A DNA stretch of 6,175 nt from Syntrophomonadaceae bacterium (GCA_012522705.1 JAAYJY010000247.1:1-6175); one strand, 5' to 3'. Shown: positions 1 to 5,906, counted from the first letter of the stretch. Notes: generated by a model not told the origin, from the sequence alone. Numbers and translations: made by a program.

Positions 1-2
1 GC

Positions 3-939
3 ACATCCCTTGCCAATCACGCCACGGATTCCATAGAAAGAAATCAGGGATTTGATCTGCCACCCTTAAAGCTGATTGTTACTGAGCATCGGGCGGAGCG
101 CAAGACTTGTTTGAGCTGGGGTACCGTTAACAAACCATCCTTCCCGGAATGGATAAGCCAGCCAGTGCAATATGGCCCTGCGGCCCGGTCCTCAACTGTG
201 ACGAGACCGGCGTACGAGTAGAGGGAAAACTGAACTGTCTGCATACTGCCAGTACTCCGGAGTTGACCTATTACAGCATTCATAGCAAGCGGGGCGGTGA
301 TGCCATGGATGAGATGGCGCTTATGCCCTTTTATACCGGAACCGCCAAACATGACTTTTGGAAGCCCTACTTCAAATACCGCTGTCGCCATTCCCTGTGC
401 AACGCCCATCACCTGCGGGAGTTGACCTGGGTTGGGTCATCGAGAACGAGAACCAAACCTGGGCTAAGCAGATGCAAGATCTGTTGCTGGAGATCAAGGC
501 GACGGTTGACGAGCATAAAGACAATTCCAAGGCATACCTGGAGCTAAAGCAGCTTTTGGATTTCGAATCACGTTATAGTAACATCATCAAGCTCGGGTAT
601 GAGGAAAACCCGGTTCTAGAATTCTGGGAAAAACATTAGGGCCAGCGGGGCAGACTTAAAAAGAGCAAGGCAAGAAATCTGCTGGAAAGACTTGATAAGC
701 ACCGAACGGAGACGCTGAATTTCATGACCGACTTTCAGATTCCCTTTGACAACAACCAGGCGGAACGAGATATCCGCATGACCAAAGTCAAGCAGAGGAT
801 CTCCGGGGGATTCAGGGCCCGCCAGGGCGCTGAGATATTTGGCCGAATCAGGGGTTATATCTCCACTATCAAGAAAAACCCTGCTCCGGGATTGGGGGCT
901 ATTCGTGATGCCTTTCTTGGCAAGCCTTTTATTCCTTAA
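3..939 (+). pseudogene. tnpC: IS66-family transposase (TnpC), broken and 5'-truncated by the window edge
   Basis: This is the remnant of a DDE transposase that would have moved an IS66-type insertion sequence. Three reading-frame pieces join into one family-like protein. Frame 3 (3-179) gives the end of the zinc-binding N-terminal domain, with FDLPPLKLIVTEHRAE and a terminal QYGP. Frame 2 (about 188-432) gives NCDETGVRVEGK through CNAHHLRELTWV. Frame 1 (about 438-939) gives IENENQTWAKQMQDLL through NNQAERDIRM to the C-terminus GKPFIP. The presumed catalytic triad survives: Asp at 200-202, Asp at 353-355 and Glu at 763-765. Lesions seen are a deletion junction with frame change near 180-188 (family comparison suggests roughly 60-80 residues missing), a 5-bp duplication at 428-437, and TAG at 637-639. 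A zinc-ligand Cys also appears replaced by Trp (codon 117-119). The true N-terminus lies left of the window. Loss of function is near certain; the family call comes from remembered homologues. Confidence 0.93.
428..437 (+). repeat. 5-bp tandem duplication (TGGGT x2) that shifts the tnpC frame
   Basis: TGGGT occurs at 428-432 and immediately again at 433-437. Deleting one copy gives ACC TGG GTC ATC GAG, which restores a continuous family-like Thr-Trp-Val-Ile-Glu reading between HHLREL and NENQTWA. The duplication therefore fully explains the change from frame 2 to frame 1. The mechanism could be replication slippage or repair of a staggered break; the sequence does not distinguish these. Confidence 0.85.
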
Positions 940-1091
940 GGTTCATAAACACCCTGAATATTTAATTCTGTTAGATTGCTTGTTGGATGCCTGAGTAGTT
1001 ATAAGCGCTCCTTTAATAAACCAATCCTTACTTCAAATTACTCTTGCTTTCGCAGTATTTCATTTCATCAGTGAATAGCATACCTCTTGAA

Positions 1092-1111
1092 TATTACATC
1101 GCTGTGTAATA
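1092..1111. promoter_or_regulatory. Perfect inverted repeat, possible operator or hairpin
   Basis: TATTACA (1092-1098) and TGTAATA (1105-1111) are exact inverted repeats around a 6-base centre. The dyad lies 24 bases before a consensus TATAAT. It could be a regulator site, a small RNA hairpin, or chance in AT-rich DNA. No regulator is named, because the half-site alone is not diagnostic. Confidence 0.3.
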
Positions 1112-1115
1112 CTGG

Positions 1116-1141
1116 ATGACAATATGTACGCTTTATATAAT
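1116..1141 (+). promoter_or_regulatory. Possible sigma-A-type promoter, consensus -10
   Basis: TATAAT at 1136-1141 matches the -10 consensus exactly. The best -35-like hexamer, ATGACA (1116-1121, 5 of 6), is only 14 bp away, shorter than the usual 16-18. A hexamer at proper spacing (TGGATG, 1113-1118) is poor. Initiation near 1148 would give an RNA of about 60 bases ending at the hairpin 1191-1209. AT-rich spacers produce such -10 matches by chance, so confidence is low. Confidence 0.25.
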
Positions 1142-1190
1142 TTTTACACAAGAAGTTTTAGAAAAAGGGTAACTTGAGTAACTAATTCAT

Positions 1191-1209
1191 AAACCCGAGA
1201 GGTTTTTTT
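1191..1209 (+). terminator. Short hairpin followed by a T run
   Basis: AAACC (1191-1195) and GGTTT (1201-1205) form a 5-bp stem around loop CGAGA. The T tract runs to 1209, seven T in total, part of it in the stem. The arrangement fits an intrinsic terminator for plus-strand transcripts leaving the IS66 remnant. On the minus strand the hairpin also forms but lacks a good T tract, so it is weaker as an end for the VWA transcript. The stem is short. Confidence 0.42.
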
Positions 1210-1227
1210 GGCGAAAGGGCAACAAGA

Positions 1228-2313
1228 TCATCCCCTCAAAATATAAGCGGGGATCGTTACGGTCTGGCGCAGGCGCTGACCGGGCAATTCCAGTTCAAAC
1301 CATGGAGAGGTAACTGGTAGGGTAAAGCCAATCCGACCAGGAATGCCACGCGGGAAATCCTTGACCTTGTTCCCGCGGGAATCAAACACAGCACCCTTAG
1401 GAGCCACGACCTGGCTGTCACGGACGACTTCTGCAAAGATCCTCAAGAAATCCTGCAGTTCAGATACAATCATATAATCCCATAGATTGACATGGGTGCC
1501 GGTATCATGACTGCCCAATTGCTTCAATGCAACTTCATCTATAGCCTCCCCTACTCCGACCAGCACACATTTAAGAGAAGGACGCTTATTTGCAACTGTT
1601 TCACTGGCCAATTGATTGGTATACTTTATAACCTCGTTGAGGTCATCGATTTGGCCGTCAGTCACAAACACAATCAATCCAAGGGGAGCATCTTTAAATC
1701 TATCGGCAAAGTATTTAAGAGCAGGTAACAACAAGGATTTATCTCCGAACATCATCTGCTCTGGACCGTCTAGGGTTAAGCTGGCCGCTTCATTAGCCGT
1801 GATTTCGCCTACGGTTTCTAGTTGGCTGCCATTGCCCCCGCTAAAATAGATGAGAAGGGTTGAAGCATCAAAATCCATCCGGCTGGCTAGATAGGCTATC
1901 AGCTCTGGGGCGATAAAGTCCATGGTGTTAGGCGATAGACGGATGAGGCCCTTGGCGAGAGCATCGGTGACTGCAGGTTGCTTCAGGGACTTGGCCCGGC
2001 GCCCATCCCGGTTTTCGGAGCTGATCCATCCCTTGCCTTGATAATCGTTATAGTGTTTATATGGAAGAGAGCCGATCACCCGGCGGCCATACTCTACTTT
2101 CATGGAGGCGCTGGCGTCAATAGCCAGTCCTGTAGTCCAGGCTCGGCTGAAACGGTTCTGGGGCTCTCCCAATAAGGTCAGCTGGATATGAAAAAGCTGC
2201 CCGCGCTTACGTACCGTGACATTACTGAATTCCCCGATGGTGTCATGGGCAGCGATAGTAAAGTCTATGTTGTTGATCTCGCTTATGGCTAAAAAATGCT
2301 CGTCGCTTGACAT
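1228..2313 (-). CDS. von Willebrand factor type A (VWA) domain protein, soluble, function unknown
   Basis: The 361-residue protein has no signal peptide or membrane segment and is probably cytoplasmic. Residues 1-58 look like a short beta-rich lead-in. The VWA core starts at GLAIDASASM, giving the MIDAS metal site DxSxS (Asp66, Ser68, Ser70). It continues through LLIYFSGG (about 153-160) and LIVFVTDGQIDD (about 213-224, Asp219) to LKCVLVGVG (about 247-255). A C-terminal beta-type segment (about 300-361) follows. Ser193 in GDKSLLLPAL sits where the MIDAS threonine is usual. About 50 extra residues separate the first metal motif from the next helix. The order of elements recalls TerF/copine-like VWA proteins, but no tellurium-resistance gene is nearby. 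VWA domains usually bind protein partners through a metal ion; the partner is unknown. ATG at 2313 is chosen because AGGAGG (2320-2325) lies 6 bases upstream; an in-frame TTG at 2331 would place that site inside the gene. Confidence 0.9.
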   Translation of the reverse strand: MSSDEHFLAISEINNIDFTIAAHDTIGEFSNVTVRKRGQLFHIQLTLLGEPQNRFSRAWTTGLAIDASASMKVEYGRRVIGSLPYKHYNDYQGKGWISSENRDGRRAKSLKQPAVTDALAKGLIRLSPNTMDFIAPELIAYLASRMDFDASTLLIYFSGGNGSQLETVGEITANEAASLTLDGPEQMMFGDKSLLLPALKYFADRFKDAPLGLIVFVTDGQIDDLNEVIKYTNQLASETVANKRPSLKCVLVGVGEAIDEVALKQLGSHDTGTHVNLWDYMIVSELQDFLRIFAEVVRDSQVVAPKGAVFDSRGNKVKDFPRGIPGRIGFTLPVTSPWFELELPGQRLRQTVTIPAYILRG

Positions 2314-2319
2314 GTCCTG

Positions 2320-2325
2320 CCTCCT
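2320..2325 (-). promoter_or_regulatory. Ribosome binding site deciding the VWA start
   Basis: Read on the minus strand, AGGAGG is followed by CAGGAC and then the ATG at 2313-2311. Consensus sequence with a 6-base spacer strongly favours this ATG over the upstream in-frame TTG at 2331, whose codons would overlap the site. Confidence 0.85.
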
Positions 2326-2370
2326 GCCCAATTATGGGCCCAGATGGTGATCGATGCTCGTTGCTACAGT

Positions 2371-2379
2371 ATTCTAGCA
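2371..2379 (-). promoter_or_regulatory. Probable extended -10 promoter of the VWA gene
   Basis: On the minus strand the sequence reads TGC TAGAAT, an extended -10 with 5 of 6 matches in the hexamer. No good -35 is found at 16-18 bp, which extended -10 promoters tolerate. The predicted leader is about 50 bases before the ATG. A separate promoter here suggests the VWA gene need not depend on read-through from the membrane-protein gene upstream. Confidence 0.45.
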
Positions 2380-2454
2380 TGGGTATAACCGTTAAGGAAA
2401 CAACCCGGTGCTCAACATATGCGGGGTGCTAGGTCATAGAACGGGAATGGGAGG

Positions 2455-2883
2455 CTAGTAAGCAGGGAGCATCGTAGTGGCCGCTACCCCGACAAGGATC
2501 AGACCAGTGATACGCACATACAGACTGAACCACTTGATACCCAACCGCTCATAATACTTAAGATCCATCAAACCAGAAGGGTAGATTATCAGAACCAAGC
2601 CGACGAAGGCTACCAGAGCTGGGATGACGATGTCTATTAAAAGGGGATTACCGGAGATGAACTGAACCAGCAGAGTGCCTAAAAAGATAAGTGCCCAAAC
2701 CATCAGCATGTTTTTGAGCCGTGGAAGCTCTTGGTTGTGGGAACGGACAAAGAAGTGGATGGCTTGCTTGCACCGCTCCGAGCAATAAGGCAATTCCCGG
2801 GTATGCCGGCTACCTTTTTCCACAATGCGAACCGCCGTTTTTTGGTCGGCTGGCTGCTTCTTACAGTTTGCGCATCTGGCCAT
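2455..2883 (-). CDS. Small membrane protein with N-terminal four-cysteine zinc-finger-like motif
   Basis: I do not recognise a named family for this 142-residue protein. Residues 4-38 carry Cys4-X2-Cys7 and Cys34-X3-Cys38 (YCSERC), a spacing that resembles treble-clef/TRASH or FCS-type zinc fingers. A basic linker (39-57) leads to three likely membrane helices at about 59-77, 81-101 and 118-139. A charged stretch LKYYERLGIKW (108-118) lies between the second and third. Zinc binding and membrane location are inferred from these patterns. The ATG at 2883 has GAGG 8 bases upstream. The gene has the same orientation as the VWA gene (141 bases apart) and diverges from glnS. A metal- or partner-sensing finger on a membrane anchor is one reading, but nothing in the sequence gives the function. 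The finger and hydrophobic pattern make a chance ORF very unlikely. Confidence 0.85.
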   Translation of the reverse strand: MARCANCKKQPADQKTAVRIVEKGSRHTRELPYCSERCKQAIHFFVRSHNQELPRLKNMLMVWALIFLGTLLVQFISGNPLLIDIVIPALVAFVGLVLIIYPSGLMDLKYYERLGIKWFSLYVRITGLILVGVAATTMLPAY

Positions 2884-2946
2884 CAGTCTTGCCTCGTTTC
2901 CAAATCAAGTATGGGCTATGTAACCAGCTGTAAAGACGATATTACT

Positions 2947-2976
2947 ATTATAATAATAATCGCCACCAAATGTATA
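2947..2976 (-). promoter_or_regulatory. Probable sigma-A promoter of the zinc-finger membrane protein gene
   Basis: On the minus strand TATACA (2976-2971, 4 of 6) is followed after 18 bp by a consensus TATAAT (2952-2947). Initiation near 2940 would leave a leader of about 57 bases. The -10 lies inside an ATT/ATA-rich run that offers several overlapping near matches, so the exact position is uncertain. Confidence 0.45.
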
Positions 2977-3034
2977 TGATTGCTGCCAACTAATCAGGCC
3001 TGTTTGTGGATGAATTCCGCTTGGGCTTGGATAT

Positions 3035-3063
3035 TTGACACGCCTATAGGAAAGTGTTAAAAA
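3035..3063 (+). promoter_or_regulatory. Probable sigma-A promoter of glnS
   Basis: A consensus TTGACA (3035-3040) is followed after exactly 17 bp by TAAAAA (3058-3063, 4 of 6), which is preceded by TGT as in extended -10 elements. Start near 3070 gives a leader of about 86 bases. The leader contains the 10-base palindrome AACCATGGTT (3098-3107), flanked by CACA (3091-3094) and TGTG (3114-3117), which may fold. No T-box signature is seen. Confidence 0.6.
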
Positions 3064-3155
3064 GAGCAAAGGTAGCCAAGTCTTTAGTCTCACACCCAAC
3101 CATGGTTTGATATTGTGGAGAAAAAGCTAGTAACAAAAACTAAGGAGTAAAAGGC

Positions 3156-4862
3156 ATGAACACCAACAACCCGCCCCTGCCGACCAATTTTATTCAGGCG
3201 ATAATCAACGATGACCTAAAAAACAACAAAAATAATGGCAGGGTCCATACCCGGTTTCCACCCGAACCCAATGGATATTTGCATATTGGCCATGCCAAGG
3301 CCATTTGCCTTAATTTTGGCCTGGCGGCAGCCAACCAAGGTTTATGCAACCTGCGCTTCGACGATACCAACCCCAGCAAAGAGGATGTCGAATACGTGGA
3401 GTCGATACAGACGGACGTGAAATGGCTTGGTTTTGATTGGGAAGACCGGATGTTTTATACCTCAGACTATTTTGAGAGGCTGTACGAATATGCTCTGGGG
3501 CTGATAAAATCCGGAGACGCCTATGTTTGCAACTTAAGCGCCCAGGAAATAAGAGAATTCCGGGGCACCCTTACCAGCCCCGGCCAAGACAGTCCTTACC
3601 GGAATCGCAGCGTGGAAGAGAATCTGGACTTGTTCCAAAGAATGAAAGCAGGGGAATTTCCAGATGGGTCCCGGGTACTGAGAGCGAAGATCGATATGGC
3701 CTCCCCCAACCTGAATATGCGAGACCCGGTGCTGTACAGAATCCTTCGGGCGACACATCATAGGACCGGTGACAAATGGTGCATATATCCTATGTATGAC
3801 TATGCACATCCCCTTTCCGATGCCTTGGAAAGCATAACCCATTCCATCTGCACCTTGGAATTTGCTGATCACCGTCCCCTCTATGATTGGGCTCTGGAGA
3901 AAGTGGACTATTCCAGAGAAGCGGAGGGTCAGCCCCAGCAGATCGAATTTGCTCGTCTTAACCTATCCCATACCGTAATGAGCAAGCGTAAACTGCGCGA
4001 ACTAGTCATGCAGGGTTATGTTGACGGTTGGGATGATCCCCGTATGCCGACCATATCAGGACTCAGGCGGCGGGGTTATACGCCTGAATCCATCCGCGAT
4101 TTTTGTGACCGCATCGGGGTAGCTAAACGCGATAGCATGGTTGACATGGCCCTATTGGAGCATTGCATTCGAGAGGAATTAAACCTGCAGGCACCTCGAG
4201 TTATGGTAGTTTTGCGCCCCCTGCGGGTAGTAATCGAAAACTATCCGGAAGGCCAGGTTGAATGGCTGGAAGCGGAAAACAACCCTGAAAACCCAGCCAT
4301 GGGCAGCCGGCCAATCCCTTTCTCCAGGGAGATTTATATCGAGCAGGAGGACTTCATGGAAAACCCGTCCAAGAAATTCTTCCGTCTCTCGCTGGGAGGG
4401 GAGATTCGCTTGAAGAACGCATATATCATCAAATGTGAATCGGCGGTAAAGGACGAAAATGGAGCGATTCTAGAACTGCGCTGCACATATGACCCGGATA
4501 GTCGCAGCGGCGGGGCTACCAGCGGAAGAAAAGTCAAGGGGACTTCCCATTGGGTCTCAGTTGACCACGCCATTAAAGCCAAGGTTAGGCTATATGAGCA
4601 CTTGTTTAGCGATGAAAACCCCGATGAAAACGAAGAAGGCGGAGCCGACTATAAATCGGAACTGAACCGCAATTCCATCACGGTGCTGGAGGATTGCCGT
4701 TCGGAGCCTGGGCTGGCCGCAGCCGAACCCGGCAATCGCTTTCAGTTTCTGAGACAGGGCTACTTCTTCGTCGACCCCTTCGATAGCAAGGAGGGAGAAT
4801 TGGTGTTTAATCGAATAGTATCCTTACGTGATACCTGGGCCAAGGTACAGAAGTCGAAATGA
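3156..4862 (+). CDS. glnS: Glutaminyl-tRNA synthetase (GlnRS)
   Basis: The enzyme is a cytoplasmic class Ic synthetase that joins glutamine to tRNA-Gln using ATP. The 568 residues are close to the E. coli length of about 554. The Rossmann-fold catalytic core has FPPEPNGYLHIGH (34-46, the HIGH ATP site), RFDDTNP (67-73), YPMYDYAHPLSDALE (211-225), ICTLEFADHRPLYDW (231-245) and VMSKRKL (274-280, the KMSKS-type loop). From about residue 345 comes the beta-barrel anticodon-binding region. These features separate it from GluRS. The ATG has AAGGAG (3142-3147) 8 bases upstream. The gene stands alone behind its own promoter, divergent from the membrane-protein gene. It ends in three tandem in-frame TGA codons (4860-4868). 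Many Bacillota lack GlnRS and make Gln-tRNA by the GatCAB route, so its presence marks lineages that acquired glnS. The reading frame looks intact. Confidence 0.98.
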   Translation: MNTNNPPLPTNFIQAIINDDLKNNKNNGRVHTRFPPEPNGYLHIGHAKAICLNFGLAAANQGLCNLRFDDTNPSKEDVEYVESIQTDVKWLGFDWEDRMFYTSDYFERLYEYALGLIKSGDAYVCNLSAQEIREFRGTLTSPGQDSPYRNRSVEENLDLFQRMKAGEFPDGSRVLRAKIDMASPNLNMRDPVLYRILRATHHRTGDKWCIYPMYDYAHPLSDALESITHSICTLEFADHRPLYDWALEKVDYSREAEGQPQQIEFARLNLSHTVMSKRKLRELVMQGYVDGWDDPRMPTISGLRRRGYTPESIRDFCDRIGVAKRDSMVDMALLEHCIREELNLQAPRVMVVLRPLRVVIENYPEGQVEWLEAENNPENPAMGSRPIPFSREIYIEQEDFMENPSKKFFRLSLGGEIRLKNAYIIKCESAVKDENGAILELRCTYDPDSRSGGATSGRKVKGTSHWVSVDHAIKAKVRLYEHLFSDENPDENEEGGADYKSELNRNSITVLEDCRSEPGLAAAEPGNRFQFLRQGYFFVDPFDSKEGELVFNRIVSLRDTWAKVQKSK

Positions 4863-4894
4863 TGATGATTATATAACGAAGACTGAATTTTTGA

Positions 4895-4952
4895 GGTCAT
4901 GTCCCCAGACATACCGGCGGCCCGATTATATTTGCATGAACAGCGGGCTGTT
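4895..4952 (+). other. Two small hairpins downstream of glnS, without T tracts
   Basis: GGT-C-ATGTC (4895-4903) pairs with GACAT-ACC (4908-4915) around CCCA, giving 8 pairs with one bulged C. AACAG (4939-4943) pairs with CTGTT (4948-4952) around CGGG. Neither is followed by a T run, so they are not convincing intrinsic terminators. They could be transcript 3'-end stabilisers or chance. No gene is supported between glnS and walJ. Confidence 0.3.
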
Positions 4953-4971
4953 ATACGTTATGGATTTTACC

Positions 4972-5000
4972 GTGAAAAATTGGGGAGTTGTTAGTATAAT
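4972..5000 (+). promoter_or_regulatory. Probable sigma-A promoter of walJ
   Basis: GTGAAA (4972-4977, 4 of 6 to TTGACA) is followed after 17 bp by a consensus TATAAT (4995-5000). Initiation near 5007 would give a leader of about 27 bases. This suggests walJ is transcribed on its own rather than only as read-through from glnS. Confidence 0.6.
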
Positions 5001-5033
5001 GAGAAAGGAATTTCGTAGGAGAAGAGGCTCCCG

Positions 5034-5810
5034 ATGCAGATACATATATTGGCTAGTGGTAGTACTGGTAACGCTGTTTTATTGGAAATGGGCGGCTGCA
5101 AGGTATTGGTGGATGCAGGTATCAGCTGCCGGAGGATTGAGCGGGGTCTGGCGGCGGTCGGCTTGGCGGTGTGCGATTTGGACGGGGTATTGATTACTCA
5201 TGAGCATTCGGACCATGTCAAAGGGGTACCGGTACTGGTTAAGAAGCACCGAGTGCCTGTGTATGCCAGACCGGCTACTTGGAATTATATGAGGGAGACA
5301 GAGAAGATTCCCCGCGAATGCCGCCGTGACATCGGCGTAAAGATTGACTTCGGCCCTTTGCAGGTAGTGCCTTTTCCGGTTTCCCATGATGCGGTTGACC
5401 CGGTGGGCTTCTGCTTTTATTACAAGGAACAGAAATGGGTCGTGGCAACGGATTTCGGGATGATAACCCGCTCGGTGGCTGAAGCGCTGGCCTATGCCGA
5501 TGTTGCCGTACTGGAGTCCAATCATGACCCGGAAATGCTACAGGCAGGGCCTTACCCTCTTTACCTAAAGCAGAGAATCATAGGGAAGAGGGGCCATTTA
5601 TCCAATAATGACGCCGGTATTCTATTAGCCAAAATCCCCCGGGTGCAAAATATGCAGGTATTCCTAGCCCACCTTAGCCAGCATAACAACCTCCCTCACC
5701 TGGCTGAACGAACCGTCTGTGATGTTCTCCGCCACCATGATTGTGCGGTTGGCGAGGATGTTATTCTGCATTGCACTCATCCAGATCGGACCACTAGTCT
5801 GGTGATTTAG
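5034..5810 (+). CDS. walJ: MBL-fold metallo-hydrolase of the YycJ/WalJ family
   Basis: The 258-residue cytoplasmic protein belongs to the metallo-beta-lactamase-fold hydrolases and is close to the B. subtilis YycJ length. It starts MQIHILASGSTGNA, typical of the family. It carries the two-metal signature THEHSDH (55-61; His56, His58, Asp60, His61), His118 in PVSHDAVDP, Asp140 in ATDFG, LESNHD (160-165), GHLSN (187-191) and His213 in LAHLSQHNN. The family is reported to have 5'-3' exonuclease activity in mismatch repair and often sits at the end of the walRKHI operon. No walRKHI gene is visible here. The ATG at 5034 has GAGG (5024-5027) 6 bases upstream and AGGAG (5017-5021) further out. It follows glnS by 171 bases with its own promoter. 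A 7-bp hairpin spans its stop codon. All metal ligands appear present, so it is probably active; the exact substrate is inferred from the family. Confidence 0.95.
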   Translation: MQIHILASGSTGNAVLLEMGGCKVLVDAGISCRRIERGLAAVGLAVCDLDGVLITHEHSDHVKGVPVLVKKHRVPVYARPATWNYMRETEKIPRECRRDIGVKIDFGPLQVVPFPVSHDAVDPVGFCFYYKEQKWVVATDFGMITRSVAEALAYADVAVLESNHDPEMLQAGPYPLYLKQRIIGKRGHLSNNDAGILLAKIPRVQNMQVFLAHLSQHNNLPHLAERTVCDVLRHHDCAVGEDVILHCTHPDRTTSLVI

Positions 5811-5819
5811 CCCCAGACT
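5796..5819 (+). terminator. Hairpin spanning the walJ stop codon, weak terminator candidate
   Basis: AGTCTGG (5796-5802) and CCAGACT (5813-5819) are exact inverted repeats around a 10-base loop that contains the TAG stop (5808-5810). The stem is followed by TCTC rather than a run of T, so intrinsic termination would be weak. A second minor hairpin, ATGAG-A-CTCAT (5856-5866), runs into TTTT (5866-5869) and is an alternative 3' end. Confidence 0.35.
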
Positions 5820-5906
5820 TCTCAGGTCGAGGTCGTGTGGGCCCGATGGGTATGCATGAGACTCATTTTCCGCGCCCATATAGGCTTGGAAAAATAAACA
5901 TTAAAA

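Larger units (their letters stand above)
1..1003 (+). mobile_element. IS66-family insertion sequence remnant, right-hand part
   Basis: The element carrying the broken tnpC enters from the left edge. Its left end and the accessory tnpA/tnpB genes, if present, are outside the window. The right end is not firmly located. The segment CTGAGTAGTTAT at 991-1002, about 50 bases after the tnpC stop, resembles what I remember of Bacillota IS66-type ends, and the sequence turns strongly AT-rich near there. Without the left inverted repeat or a target duplication to compare, the boundary is an inference. Confidence 0.5.
940..1227. other. AT-rich intergenic spacer after the IS66 remnant
   Basis: No credible gene is seen on either strand in these 288 bases. 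The spacer holds the probable right end of the IS66 remnant (about 1000), a perfect 7-bp dyad (1092-1111), a consensus -10 hexamer (1136-1141), a short direct repeat GTAACT (1169-1174 and 1178-1183), and a T-tailed hairpin (1191-1209). It separates the plus-strand transposase remnant from the minus-strand VWA gene, so the two are convergent. Confidence 0.7.

Noticed and set aside
637..639. Amber codon in the IS66 transposase as possible pyrrolysine or programmed read-through
   Set aside because: Two other lesions already break the same gene, so a simple nonsense mutation is the sufficient explanation.
1230..1254. ATCCCC/GGGGAT inverted repeat over the VWA stop codon as a terminator
   Set aside because: The 6-bp stem has a 13-base loop and no T tract on the minus strand, so it is too weak to call.
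2405..2430. Imperfect hairpin downstream of the zinc-finger membrane protein gene as its terminator
   Set aside because: Only about four continuous G-C pairs form, with a long loop and a mixed GT tail.
2940..2962. ATT/ATA-rich run as a microsatellite or phase-variation tract
   Set aside because: The repeat is imperfect and short and is adequately explained as AT-rich promoter DNA.
2905..3099. Minus-strand 64-residue ORF with a hydrophobic start, just upstream of the zinc-finger protein gene
   Set aside because: It would start at TTG with no ribosome site, and its frame overlaps both divergent promoters. No family resemblance was seen.
2884..3155. T-box riboswitch upstream of glnS
   Set aside because: The leader after the likely start site is only about 86 bases and lacks the T-box sequence and a terminator/antiterminator pair.
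4828..5193. Plus-strand 121-residue ORF bridging the end of glnS and the start of walJ
   Set aside because: It overlaps two certain genes in another frame and has Arg/Trp-rich low-quality composition; it is a shadow frame.
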